A stretch of DNA of 64,000 nucleotides from Bartonella sp. AU55XJBT (GTDB lineage: Bacteria > Pseudomonadota > Alphaproteobacteria > Rhizobiales > Rhizobiaceae): NCBI RefSeq assembly GCF_028618525.1, contig NZ_JAQITC010000009.1, positions 1 through 64,000 on the forward strand, given 5' to 3'. The position numbers and the translations under genes were made by a program. Below, piece after piece: positions 28,110-35,814 of the stretch (positions are counted from its first letter, which is position 1; the number at the start of each line of letters is the position of its first letter). The notes under the pieces are model-generated. The model searched no databases, was not told the origin of the DNA, and saw nothing but the letters and a program-made list of their open reading frames with translations.

Positions 28110-28841
28110 TTAATCGATCGCAAAGACGACGGTGACACTCACATTATAATTTAATTCACCCCCTGCAAAATTTGTATCTGCGTAGCTTGCATCTGCTGCT
28201 CTACTCATGAGACGTGGGGTTGGATGATAGTAATCATCTCTTTCATTGATCTCAATAATTTTTCCTAATTTTAAATCAGCCGCTTGTGCTATTGTTTGCG
28301 CTTTTTCAATGGCTTCAGTAATGGCTTTTTTACGTGCTTCTTGATAAAATGGCTTCGTATCTGCATTGGTGAAAGTAATGCCGTTCACTGAATTAATCCC
28401 CAGAGCCATCGCTTGATCAAAGATTTTACCAGCATTGCTAAGATCACGAATGCGTACAGTTAAAGAATTTGAAACGTGATAGAGTTTTTCATTATTCTTT
28501 TTTTCCTGTGATGACTGATAAATAGATAAACCTGATGTTTGCAAATCATTTGCTTGGATGCCATTATTTTTAAAAGCTTTTATAATATCATTGATCGATT
28601 GATTATTGGACGCTAATGCTTTCTGAGCTGTTTTGTCATGGGTAACAACGGCAAGATTAATAATTGCCATATCCGGTGCAGCTTGACTTTCTCCGATTGC
28701 AGTCACTGTAATCGTTGCATCTCTTTTGTTTTCTTCAGCATAAGCATGGACAACAGTCAATGAAGTGGCTAAGAGTGTGAATGTTAATATAGCTATTTTA
28801 ACCAAAGAACTCTTCAGTAGTTGAATTTTCTTTTCTATCAT
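28110..28841 (-). CDS. SIMPL-domain (DUF541) periplasmic protein, BP26-like
   Basis: A 243-residue exported protein. The signal peptide ends at about AYAEE (residue 36). The rest is one SIMPL domain beginning ATITVTAIGESQAAPDMAIINLAVVTHDKTAQKAL and ending YNVSVTVVFAID. This is the family of Brucella BP26/Omp28, a major periplasmic immunogen that forms channel-like oligomers. A small hairpin CTCTCA/TGAGAG lies about 30 bases upstream in the leader (28872-28887). Confidence 0.9.
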   Translation of the reverse strand: MIEKKIQLLKSSLVKIAILTFTLLATSLTVVHAYAEENKRDATITVTAIGESQAAPDMAIINLAVVTHDKTAQKALASNNQSINDIIKAFKNNGIQANDLQTSGLSIYQSSQEKKNNEKLYHVSNSLTVRIRDLSNAGKIFDQAMALGINSVNGITFTNADTKPFYQEARKKAITEAIEKAQTIAQAADLKLGKIIEINERDDYYHPTPRLMSRAADASYADTNFAGGELNYNVSVTVVFAID

Positions 28842-29009
28842 ATCTATTCCTTTACATTTATCATGACGACTCTCTCATTTTTGAGAGTTCTTGTAAAGAA
28901 ATTAGGGCATTAGAAAAAAAACCAATAGAAAAGAGAAAAAGATGGGTTATAATCTCGGTCAGCTCTTGTATCATGGAGCATTTTAGTTTAGAGAGAGACC
29001 ACCTATATG

Positions 29010-29086
29010 GGGCCTGTAGCTCAATTGGTTAGAGCCAGCGGCTCATAACCGCTTGGTTGGGGGTTCGAGTCCCTCCGGGCCCACCA
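29010..29086 (+). tRNA. tRNA with CAU anticodon, probably tRNA-Ile2
   Basis: A full cloverleaf with encoded CCA: acceptor GGGCCTG/CGGGCCC, anticodon stem AGCGG/CCGCT with loop CTCATAA, T stem GGGGG/CCCTC. The anticodon is CAT. It lacks initiator features and differs from the elongator tRNA-Met at 203-276. The GGGCCTGTAGC start resembles alphaproteobacterial tRNA-Ile2, whose C34 is changed to lysidine by TilS so that it reads AUA. Automatic annotation may label it tRNA-Met. An accessory region follows it. Confidence 0.9.
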
Positions 29087-30149
29087 ATAGGAAATTGTCC
29101 AAGAGAAAAATGAATAGCTGAGTGAAAGTTTGAGGATTCTGCATCCTTCATTCTTTTGATTTATTTCTCTGTTTGTTCTCAATTCTTTTGTCATTTTTTG
29201 TTGCAATGTTTTTCTATAAATCATTTTAATATATAAAGTGATGATATAATTTTCAGGCTCATTAAAAAAATGCTTTGATTTGCGGCATTAGTGCATCTGG
29301 ATTAAATTTAATATGTATTGCTGTTTGCATTCTTATTTTTACCATTGTGCATTTTCTGCTTCATGCTCAAATTACAGTTTTTATGTCATTCAATTGAAGT
29401 CACGAGGTTTTTTTTGATTTTACGCTCATAAACTATTGGCTGTATTTCCTAAACCTTATCTTTTTTATTGCTAAATTTTTTTCGTATTGATTGTAAAAAG
29501 AGTTTTTTCTTTTCTACAAAATGACTGGCAAGGGAAGTGATTTTTTTTGGAAAAATTTAAAAGTCATGATTTTTTATTGATGTGAGAGAATTTCTTCCTT
29601 GTTGTAAATCGATATACAATTTACCTATGGAGATCATGGGTGATGATTCATTTTATTTTTTTTAACATCGCCATTTTTATTCATGATAGAGAATCAGTAT
29701 TTAAAGAGTGTTTTTAGAGGGGAGTTTGCCTTGTCAATGTGTTACAGGGTTTTAGGGGACGCGGCTATTTATAAGGACTTATTCCTATAACATTGTTATA
29801 TTCTTGCTTTGTAATATTGTTAAAAAAATATAGGTGGTGCTAGTTAGAATAAAATTTTGATATATTATCTCTTTTGAAATAAGCCTTTTCGTGTTCTCTT
29901 ATAAAGAGTTCAGGGATATTTTCACATTAATTTGTTATTGGTTCGAATCAAAAGATTTGCGTAACATTATTCGCGTTGTTGATAGATCATACCAATTTTC
30001 ATAAGAAGGTCTGGATCAAGCGATGCTTTCTTTTTCACCATGGTACATAACTCATAGAACTTTATCTGATTTTATAAAATAAGTTTGTACACAATTGCTT
30101 CCATACTGCCTATTGCAAATATTTTTTTCTAAGGTATGAGATATGTTTA
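29087..30149. other. Gene-poor gap behind the tRNA
   Basis: About 1.1 kb of AT-rich sequence without an intact gene. It begins the accessory region. I searched by eye for a repeated tRNA 3' end (an attachment-site remnant) in the following 5 kb and saw none. The only coding-like stretch is the short relic at 29967-30071. Confidence 0.4.
29967..30071 (-). pseudogene. Possible relic of the C-terminus of an FAD-linked oxidase
   Basis: A 34-codon minus-strand stretch ends at a stop and reads FYELCTMVKKK then ASLDPDLLMKIGMIYQQRE. The LDP-x-LLMKIG pattern resembles the LDPxxLMNPGK tail of FAD-linked oxidases. The frame is closed immediately upstream, so only a tail would remain. The match rests on a short motif and could be chance. 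Confidence 0.25.
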
Positions 30150-30163
30150 AACGCTTTAGCGTT
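30150..30163. promoter_or_regulatory. Operator-like palindrome upstream of the small convergent gene
   Basis: AACGC-TTTA-GCGTT lies about 30 bases before the start at 30192. The sequence ACGCTTTAGCGTTATA closely matches ACGCTATAGCGTTAAT at 30633, upstream of the Xre-type gene. TTGACA follows at 30171. A shared operator is inferred. Confidence 0.55.
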
Positions 30164-30191
30164 ATATAGTTTGACAATATGGAGTGTGACT

Positions 30192-30374
30192 ATGAAGAAT
30201 GATGAAAAGTTTGAGGCGGTTTTATCGGATATTATTGTGAAATGGGAGTCTTTATCGACGTCTCAAAAGCAAGCGATATTGGATAGAGTGGAAAATTCTA
30301 CAACTGCTTCTCATTCAACAGAACATTTAAAGCTTCAATCTTCTTTTTATCTCCCGACGAAATCAAAGCTATAA
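30192..30374 (+). CDS. Hypothetical 60-residue protein convergent with Xre regulator
   Basis: A small protein starting MKNDEKFEAVLSDIIVKWESLSTSQKQAILDRV, helical and mildly acidic in its first half. GGAG lies seven bases before ATG 30192. Its last 77 bases overlap, in antisense, the end of the Xre-type gene at 30298-30612. An operator-like palindrome shared with that gene sits upstream. I do not recognise a family. It could be a Cro-like or anti-repressor partner, or a toxin-antitoxin component, but nothing in the sequence decides this. Confidence 0.5.
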   Translation: MKNDEKFEAVLSDIIVKWESLSTSQKQAILDRVENSTTASHSTEHLKLQSSFYLPTKSKL

Positions 30375-30612
30375 GTTTTAAGTCTTCATCAGAGATGTTG
30401 AAGCCAGTTATAACGTATATGGCACTAGCATTTCCGAGTGTGTTTAGAATCGCCATAAGTTTATCGACTGAAGGTCTTTTTCCTCCTTTTATCATTTGTT
30501 GGACATAGTTTTGTCCACAGCCTGCTGCTCTGCTTATTTCGATCATTGTCCGTCCGTCACTTTTTATTAATTCAATTAAGCGTTGGAACCAATCTTTTTC
30601 AGTCTTTGTCAT
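30298..30612 (-). CDS. Xre-type helix-turn-helix regulator
   Basis: A 104-residue protein with a phage-repressor-like helix-turn-helix at about residues 8-60: LIELIKSDGRTMIEISRAAGCGQNYVQQMIKGGKRPSVDKL. Its tail is short and lacks a peptidase domain. AAGG lies seven bases before ATG 30612. The perfect palindrome ACGCTATAGCGT sits 21-32 bases upstream of the start, where it would cover the promoter, so autoregulation is likely. Small Xre proteins of this size occur in Bartonella next to the Brt regulatory RNAs; whether this is one of them I cannot confirm. Confidence 0.82.
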   Translation of the reverse strand: MTKTEKDWFQRLIELIKSDGRTMIEISRAAGCGQNYVQQMIKGGKRPSVDKLMAILNTLGNASAIYVITGFNISDEDLKLIALISSGDKKKIEALNVLLNEKQL

Positions 30613-30632
30613 TTTTAGACCTTTACACATTT

Positions 30633-30644
30633 ACGCTATAGCGT
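30633..30644. promoter_or_regulatory. Operator-like palindrome of the Xre gene
   Basis: ACGCTATAGCGT is a perfect 12-base palindrome immediately upstream of the Xre-type gene. The right flank TAAT also resembles the flank of the second site at 30150-30163. Confidence 0.6.
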
Positions 30645-30996
30645 TAATATTGCATCGCGAATCCAGAATACATGATACAAGGAGCGTGAAAATATCCATG
30701 TGTAGCTCTTCGCTAATGAAGCATATAGAGTTGTTTTTAACTAATAACAAAATGTCCCCATACACTTTTAGATTCGAATCAATAAAAATGGTTCCTTAGT
30801 TCCACGGTTGTGAAGAAATCAGCGCGTATACCAGAAACGGTGATACGCACGCGTGTGTTCATAAGATTTCGCTGTGATAGTATACGTAGCAGCATTATAA
30901 ATCAAGATATACCCCAACATCAGCATTTGTAAAAATTCTGTGTTAAGCCGGTATATGAGCATATAACGAAGCTTTACAGCCTTAAGAGACAAGATC
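30645..30996. other. Gap with imperfect hairpin
   Basis: An imperfect hairpin GCGCGTATACC / GGTGATACGCACGC lies near 30821-30853. A minus-strand TATAAT near 30896-30901 could start a short leader transcript toward the Xre gene. Overlapping GATTC and GAATC sites sit at 30771-30780. No gene seen. Confidence 0.3.
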
Positions 30997-31663
30997 GTGA
31001 TTGGAGAAAAAAAACATAAATTCATAGGTTTTAAACGCCTATTTCTCTTTTATTGTCATAAATTAGGTCACTATCAGCTGGTGTGTGCATTAAAAAACTT
31101 TGGAAAGATCAAAAAAAATGATTTTGGTGTTTTTATAGAATACAAAAATAATTTTGGGCACGAAGGTGGTTGTTTGATGGAATGGGATACACGTCACCAA
31201 TGCTCCTATGAAGATGAGGGTGCTTTTGACGATACGACGGTTTATCATAAAGTTTGTGTTTTTGAGGATATTTTTGTTTATGATAATGCGCTAATATATG
31301 GTTGTCTTGGGGGACAAGAATTTGCATGTTTATGAGAGGGGAGAACTTTATTGTCATTTGAATATAAATGGAGAGGCATGTTTTTTCACTAATGTAGTTG
31401 TTTTTAGCTAAATTTTGAATGCTCAATATATTGAAGTTTTTAGGGATACTGGTGATTATAGAAAGATTTGTGGGAAGGTAAAAGATTACAGAAAAGCTGT
31501 GTTTTGTGACATCGAAGATTTTTGTAATAATGAAAGAATTCCCACATACAGCCATATTCCACATAGCGTAAAAGAGGAAGATAGGAGTGTTTCAGAGAAG
31601 ACATGTATTGATTTTATTACGTCGTTCATTTTGTTGGAAGTTCCTTATTTTTTATATTTTTGA
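30997..31663 (+). pseudogene. Decayed phage-type VYDNA-repeat protein
   Basis: The first frame (30997-31335) reads ALKNFGKIKKNDFGVFIEYKNNFGHEGGC, then VYHKVCVFEDIFVYDNALIYG. This resembles the conserved start and the repeated V(Y/F)GDARVYDNA-like units of a phage/prophage protein family (ALKDFGxVKxGDLGGFIExExNLSHEGNCWV, then beta-helical repeats). After a stop, a second frame (31415-31663) continues in the same style: YIEVFRDTGDYRKICGKVK and AVFCDIEDFCNNERI. Intact relatives have one uninterrupted frame with many repeats. The breaks and eroded repeats indicate a pseudogene. Family match is from memory of the repeat pattern. Confidence 0.55.
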
Positions 31664-31882
31664 TCAATAAATATGTCGCAAATAATTGGTGTAAGCGTGT
31701 GGATTTAGCCGCTTTCAGAGTATTTTGCGTTATTTATCATTATCTTAATGGAGAAAATACGAATACCGAGAGTGATTATTCGCACTTGGAGTATGGAGTT
31801 TATTAGCTTCTTTTTTGATGGAGGATGAAACAAAACAAATTGTTTAAGATGATCACTTGAGCGGCAATGAGAGGAGATCAAA

Positions 31883-32194
31883 ATGAGTTTAAACGAGATT
31901 TTATTGGGAGCAATAATTATTATTTTGTTGTTCTGCGGGATTATATTCCGGTTTTCTTTATATTATCGTAGTCAAATTAAAGCTCTAAAAGAGGAATCCA
32001 GAAGGATAAAGCATGAATTTTTAAAGGATTCTATGAAGATGACTGAAGAACGAAATAGAACTCTTAGAGAGCAGAATATGGTGATTAAAAGACGCGATCA
32101 AGCAATTGAAAAACTGAAAAAACAAATTAAGCAATATGAAGAAAACGAAAAGAAATATCAAAAAGTGTTTAAATCTGAAGATGATAAAGAGTGA
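31883..32194 (+). CDS. Hypothetical membrane-anchored coiled-coil protein
   Basis: A 103-residue protein with one N-terminal membrane segment (about residues 6-28, Ile- and Leu-rich) followed by a highly charged helix with heptad-like spacing, for example EESRRIKHEFLKDSMKMTEE and IKRRDQAIEKLKKQIKQYEE. GAGGAG precedes the ATG at good spacing, which supports expression. Size and layout resemble phage inner-membrane spanins (Rz type) or Bartonella phage-associated small proteins, but there is no adjacent holin or endolysin. No family recognised. Confidence 0.65.
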   Translation: MSLNEILLGAIIIILLFCGIIFRFSLYYRSQIKALKEESRRIKHEFLKDSMKMTEERNRTLREQNMVIKRRDQAIEKLKKQIKQYEENEKKYQKVFKSEDDKE

Positions 32195-32940
32195 TTGTAT
32201 TCATATTTTGTATCGAACTTATGCATTAAAAGATTTGGAGATGTGTTAGAAAGATTGGAAATAATGAGAAAGAAATAGGCTTGTATGAAGTCCATAATGG
32301 TTGCTTGTGGAGAGGTTGTCTTGGAAGAGAATATTCAAGCTTACTCTGATCTATAATTCATAAAATCGTTAAAGTTGACAGAAAGGTCATTGTGACAAAA
32401 TAAAAGTTTATAATGATGTCCCAGTTTATAGCTATGCTAAAGTATTAAAAAGGGGATCTATGCAATTCAGCTATTGTTGTGGTGATTTATATTATTGTAA
32501 AAAAAATTGCGCGTTCCTTTTAGATTTTAGGTATAATGTTGCGATATTATTCAAGGAATAGGCATAAAAAATTGCATCATAATAGAAAGAGATATTTGAT
32601 AAAGACGAAGGGCATAAGTCAGTTATGATGATCTGATATAAAATAGGACGATGGACGCAAATGATATTGATAGCTAGGAAAGCACTCACATTCCTAATCT
32701 ATAATCTATTTCTCTTCATGGGCGTTTGTTCTATAAAGAGACACAAGGCTTGAGGGATTTTCTTCTTGATAGATGCTACTAAAATCCAATTATCTTTGAA
32801 TATAAACATACAGCTTGCGAAAAATAACGCAAAAAAATCCTCTTCATTGAGAAAAAATCAACCCCCTTTTATTCATTACAAAAATGTAACCAAAAATCTC
32901 ATTATACAAATCAAACTCTTAATCTTAATGGTAAAGAACG
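32195..32940. other. Gap in the accessory region
   Basis: AT-rich and without an intact gene. A short coding-like relic lies at 32371-32450. Frames at 32492-32689 and 32766-32960 lack ribosome sites and family resemblance and are not counted. Confidence 0.35.
32371..32450 (+). pseudogene. Second relic of a VYDNA-repeat protein
   Basis: Two frames joined by a +1 shift read KVDRKVIVTK and KVYNDVPVYSYAKV. The spacing of V(Y) residues matches the repeat pattern of the relic at 30997-31663, of which this may be a detached distal part. Confidence 0.35.
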
Positions 32941-33120
32941 TTAAGATTGCAGTTCTTTAATAAGAGCTTTATGGGTAATTTCTTTGATTTGCTCAATATT
33001 CATTAAGATATCTTGTTTCGTTGGATATCCTTTACTCGAAAAAGCAATTTTTTGTGCATCTCCTGAGATTAAACGCCAGTACCATTGATTGTGAACTCCT
33101 TGAAACACCTCAAAATACAT
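32941..33120 (-). CDS. YegP-like DUF1508 protein
   Basis: A 59-residue protein made of a single DUF1508 unit: MYFEVFQGVHNQWYWRLISGD, then SSKGYPTKQDILMNIEQIKE. The FEVFQ...WYWRLIS..G..IA.SSKGY..K pattern is the hallmark of the YegP fold, a compact alpha-beta unit often found as tandem pairs; here there is one. GAGGTGAG precedes ATG 33120 well. Function of the family is unknown. It sits in the prophage-like scar but could be a resident gene. Confidence 0.78.
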   Translation of the reverse strand: MYFEVFQGVHNQWYWRLISGDAQKIAFSSKGYPTKQDILMNIEQIKEITHKALIKELQS

Positions 33121-33416
33121 GTTTCTCACCTCATAAAATAGCTGATAATTTTCAGGATAAATACTCAACTAACCCATTTACGAATACTAATGTATGTCTC
33201 TATAGGAAGTCGTCAATATATTCCCCTTAAATTTTCTGACCTAAAAAGTAATTTCTATGAGAGCTACTATTCTTTTAACGAGAAAAAATTTCTTGTCAAT
33301 AAGATCTGAATGAGAATTTTATACTATAAAATCATTTTTTTAATTTAATGACACTATATGTCTATTTACAATACAAATATTTTTCTTTTACAGAAGTAAA
33401 TTTTATAAAGCATACA

Positions 33417-33471
33417 AACCGCCACCCGTATAGAGAAAGATTTTTTTCCTCTCTCTATACGGGTGGCGGTT
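33417..33471. repeat. Long perfect inverted repeat, 20-base arms
   Basis: Arms at 33417-33436 and 33452-33471 are exact complements (core CCGCCACCCGTATAGAGA) with a 15-base loop containing seven T. It lies 35 bases downstream of the Xre-type gene at 33506. Neither strand has a clean U-run after the stem. It is GC-richer than its surroundings. It could be an unusual terminator, an RNA-stabilising element or a relic of a mobile repeat. Confidence 0.8.
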
Positions 33472-33505
33472 AATCATTTCTTGTTTTTTCTTTTGAAATA
33501 AACGC

Positions 33506-34045
33506 TTATTGATTAGCGATAACTTCTTTTTGGGACACGCTTCGAATGAGTAAATCAATGAATAAGCTGAGGGTATAAGAATTAGCCATTTTGGCTTTCA
33601 TATCGATCAGAGATGTTGCAGTTTTAGGGTTAAGGCCATTTGATAAACCTTGTCTTGACAAATATTGCTGCAATTTTTCATAAGAGCTGTCGATTTTTTC
33701 TTGATTGAGTTTTTCATTACGATCACTATTGGCAAGTGTTTCTTCTAGTCCCTCAATTTTTTTAATAAAATAATTCCAGTCAAAATCACCTTTTGTATAT
33801 TCTGCGTCAAACATTTTTCCTTGTCCGGTTAAAAGCCAATTAATATTGACACCATATAATGTGCGGTATGTTTGTAAGACACTAAGATTGGGTTCTCTTT
33901 CTCCACGCTCATAAAAAGCAATGGAATTTTTTGTCATGCTAAAACTTTTAGCTAAGGTCTCACGTGATGGATCGCCTAAAGCAAGACGTACATAACGTAA
34001 ACGTTTTCCAAATATAGTTTTTGATTCAGTTTCAGGACGTGCCAC
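33506..34045 (-). CDS. Xre-family phage-repressor-like regulator
   Basis: A 179-residue DNA-binding protein. The N-terminal helix-turn-helix covers about residues 12-75: FGKRLRYVRLALGDPSRETLAKSF, then SMTKNSIAFYERGEREPNLSVLQ and a WLLTGQGKMF ending typical of phage repressors. The remainder is helical without an S24 peptidase domain, so cleavage-type induction is not expected. A perfect palindrome TGACATAATGTCA (34120-34132) overlaps the probable -35 TTGACA on the minus strand, suggesting autoregulation. It is the second Xre regulator of the accessory region. Confidence 0.82.
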   Translation of the reverse strand: MARPETESKTIFGKRLRYVRLALGDPSRETLAKSFSMTKNSIAFYERGEREPNLSVLQTYRTLYGVNINWLLTGQGKMFDAEYTKGDFDWNYFIKKIEGLEETLANSDRNEKLNQEKIDSSYEKLQQYLSRQGLSNGLNPKTATSLIDMKAKMANSYTLSLFIDLLIRSVSQKEVIANQ

Positions 34046-34410
34046 GAATTATCTCCCTCAGTAAATCATCATGGTATAAATTATTAAATAATAAAAGCAC
34101 ACTATGTATTAATATTCTATGACATAATGTCAATATTTATCGTTTTAATTTTTCTTTATTTTTTTATTTTAACGGATAAAAAACAATCTCTCAACTCTAT
34201 TGTATTGACGATTAATATTCATTTTAAAACAAAATTCTCTGTTTACTGCATTTATCTCTTGCTTTTTTTGAGAAAATTTTCATGTAACTTTACCATGTAT
34301 ATTCTATACACCTCTGCATTAGGAGATGCAACTTTAAAGAAATACAAGCTTTTGATTTGCACTATGTATGTGCTGTAGGTGGATTAGAAAATAAACTTTG
34401 AGGAATGATC
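34046..34410. promoter_or_regulatory. Divergent promoter region with TGACATAATGTCA palindrome
   Basis: The 13-base palindrome at 34120-34132 is the clearest element and reads TTGACAT on the minus strand, placing it on the Xre promoter. A weaker relative, TGACA-CTATA-TGTC, occurs near 33349 beyond the gene's far end. The rest is AT-rich, with the promoter of the DUF475 gene expected near 34330-34390. Confidence 0.5.
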
Positions 34411-35460
34411 ATGGCCCTACTACGTTATTTTGGGTTTGCTTTTTTTTTCACGATTATTGGTGTCTTTTTAGGAGGGGCTATTGGTTGGTTTGAAACGGGA
34501 AGCATGACTGGTTTTCTTAAATATTTTTTTATTTGCTGTGTTTTAGGGGTTTTGGAAATTTCTTTATCCTTTGATAATTCTATTATCAATGCACGTGTTC
34601 TTGGTAGAATGAATCTGTTATGGCGTCGCCGTTTTCTTATATGGGGTATTTTGATCGCTGTATTTGGGATGCGGATTGTTTTTCCGTTGTTGGTGGTGGT
34701 TGTGGCTGTTGGGATTAATCCAATTGCTGCAGTTCAATTAGCAATAGGGGAACCTCATCGATATGCAGAAGTTTTAATCGATGCGCATATGGGAATTGCC
34801 GCTTTTGGAGGAACTTTCCTTATGATGGTTGGCTTAAAATATTTTTTTGATTCAGAAAAAGAGGTCCATTGGCTTAATGCTATAGAGAGATCTGCTCAAA
34901 AGTTTGGGGCGCTTGTGGGGGGTGATATTGCAATTGTTTTGATTTTGATCTTATTCGTGTCAGGGCAGATTGGTGCGGAAGATAAAGTCACTTTTTTATT
35001 AGCAGCCCTTTATGGGCTTTTGACTTTTATCGCTGTTGAAGCTGTCGGTCATCTCTTGGATGCTCCTAAGAAGACTTTGACGACAGTGACTCAAGGGGGA
35101 GTAGGGGCATTTCTTTATTTAGAAGTGCTCGATGCGAGTTTTTCTTTTGATGGTGTGGTTGGTGCTTTTGCTTTTTCACACAACCTTTTTATTATCGCAA
35201 TTGGTCTTGGGATCGGTGCATTTTACGTTCGTTCTATGACAATTATGTTGGTCGAATCAGGGACATTGTTGCATTATCGTTATTTGGAGCATGGTGCTTT
35301 TTATGCAATTTTAGTTCTTGCCGTGATTATGTATCTGCAAACGATTATATCGGTTCCTGAAGTTTTAACAGGACTTGTGGGAGTCTGTATTATTGGAATG
35401 GCATTATATTCTTCGATTCGTTTTAAGCGTCGTCAATTGGATAAACATGTTGCGTCTTAA
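34411..35460 (+). CDS. DUF475 integral membrane protein
   Basis: A 349-residue inner-membrane protein with about nine hydrophobic segments, of the DUF475 family within the TerC/LysE-related superfamily. The family motif EISLSFDNSIINARVLGRM is present near residue 50, and a second LDASFSFDGVVGAFAFS near 245. The paired S-F-D-N/G motifs suggest a metal- or ion-binding site in the membrane. Relatives are linked to metal or tellurite tolerance, but function is unproven. ATG 34411 is chosen since GAGG lies seven bases upstream; ATG 34405 is too close to it. Confidence 0.88.
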   Translation: MALLRYFGFAFFFTIIGVFLGGAIGWFETGSMTGFLKYFFICCVLGVLEISLSFDNSIINARVLGRMNLLWRRRFLIWGILIAVFGMRIVFPLLVVVVAVGINPIAAVQLAIGEPHRYAEVLIDAHMGIAAFGGTFLMMVGLKYFFDSEKEVHWLNAIERSAQKFGALVGGDIAIVLILILFVSGQIGAEDKVTFLLAALYGLLTFIAVEAVGHLLDAPKKTLTTVTQGGVGAFLYLEVLDASFSFDGVVGAFAFSHNLFIIAIGLGIGAFYVRSMTIMLVESGTLLHYRYLEHGAFYAILVLAVIMYLQTIISVPEVLTGLVGVCIIGMALYSSIRFKRRQLDKHVAS

Positions 35461-35814
35461 GTCATTAAAACTTCATGCTTTTGTTTATCGCATATTCTTA
35501 ATAGAAGAGATCTTTCATGCAAAACAAAATGCCATTGTCTTTCTTATTGGAGTCCTTATTTTAAAGCTGAATCGATGGTATGATTCTTCCCGTGAAGGGA
35601 ATAATGTAAAATTTCTTGGAGCGCTTTGACTTAAATACAAGGTGCAAATGGGCATTATGCTTTTTATTCGCTTTCAGTACGACGACAGCTTTTGTCTTTA
35701 ACGATGCATAAGAAGCATTTTTGCTGCTTTTCTAGTTTCTCACTTAAATATGCAAAAAAATAATTTATTTCTTATTCATCAATACCTTGTAATATATTTC
35801 GAGAATACAATATT
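35461..35814. other. Intergenic gap, no gene seen
   Basis: Lies between the convergent DUF475 gene and pncA. A frame overlapping the end of the DUF475 gene runs to 35629, but it has no supported start and no recognisable product. Confidence 0.4.

Noticed and set aside
29087..34410. Attachment-site duplicate of the tRNA 3' end
   Set aside because: No copy of GGTTCGAGTCCCTCCGGGC was seen in the following region by eye.
35375..35629. 84-codon frame overlapping the DUF475 gene end
   Set aside because: Shares sequence with a real gene in another frame and lacks its own ribosome site.
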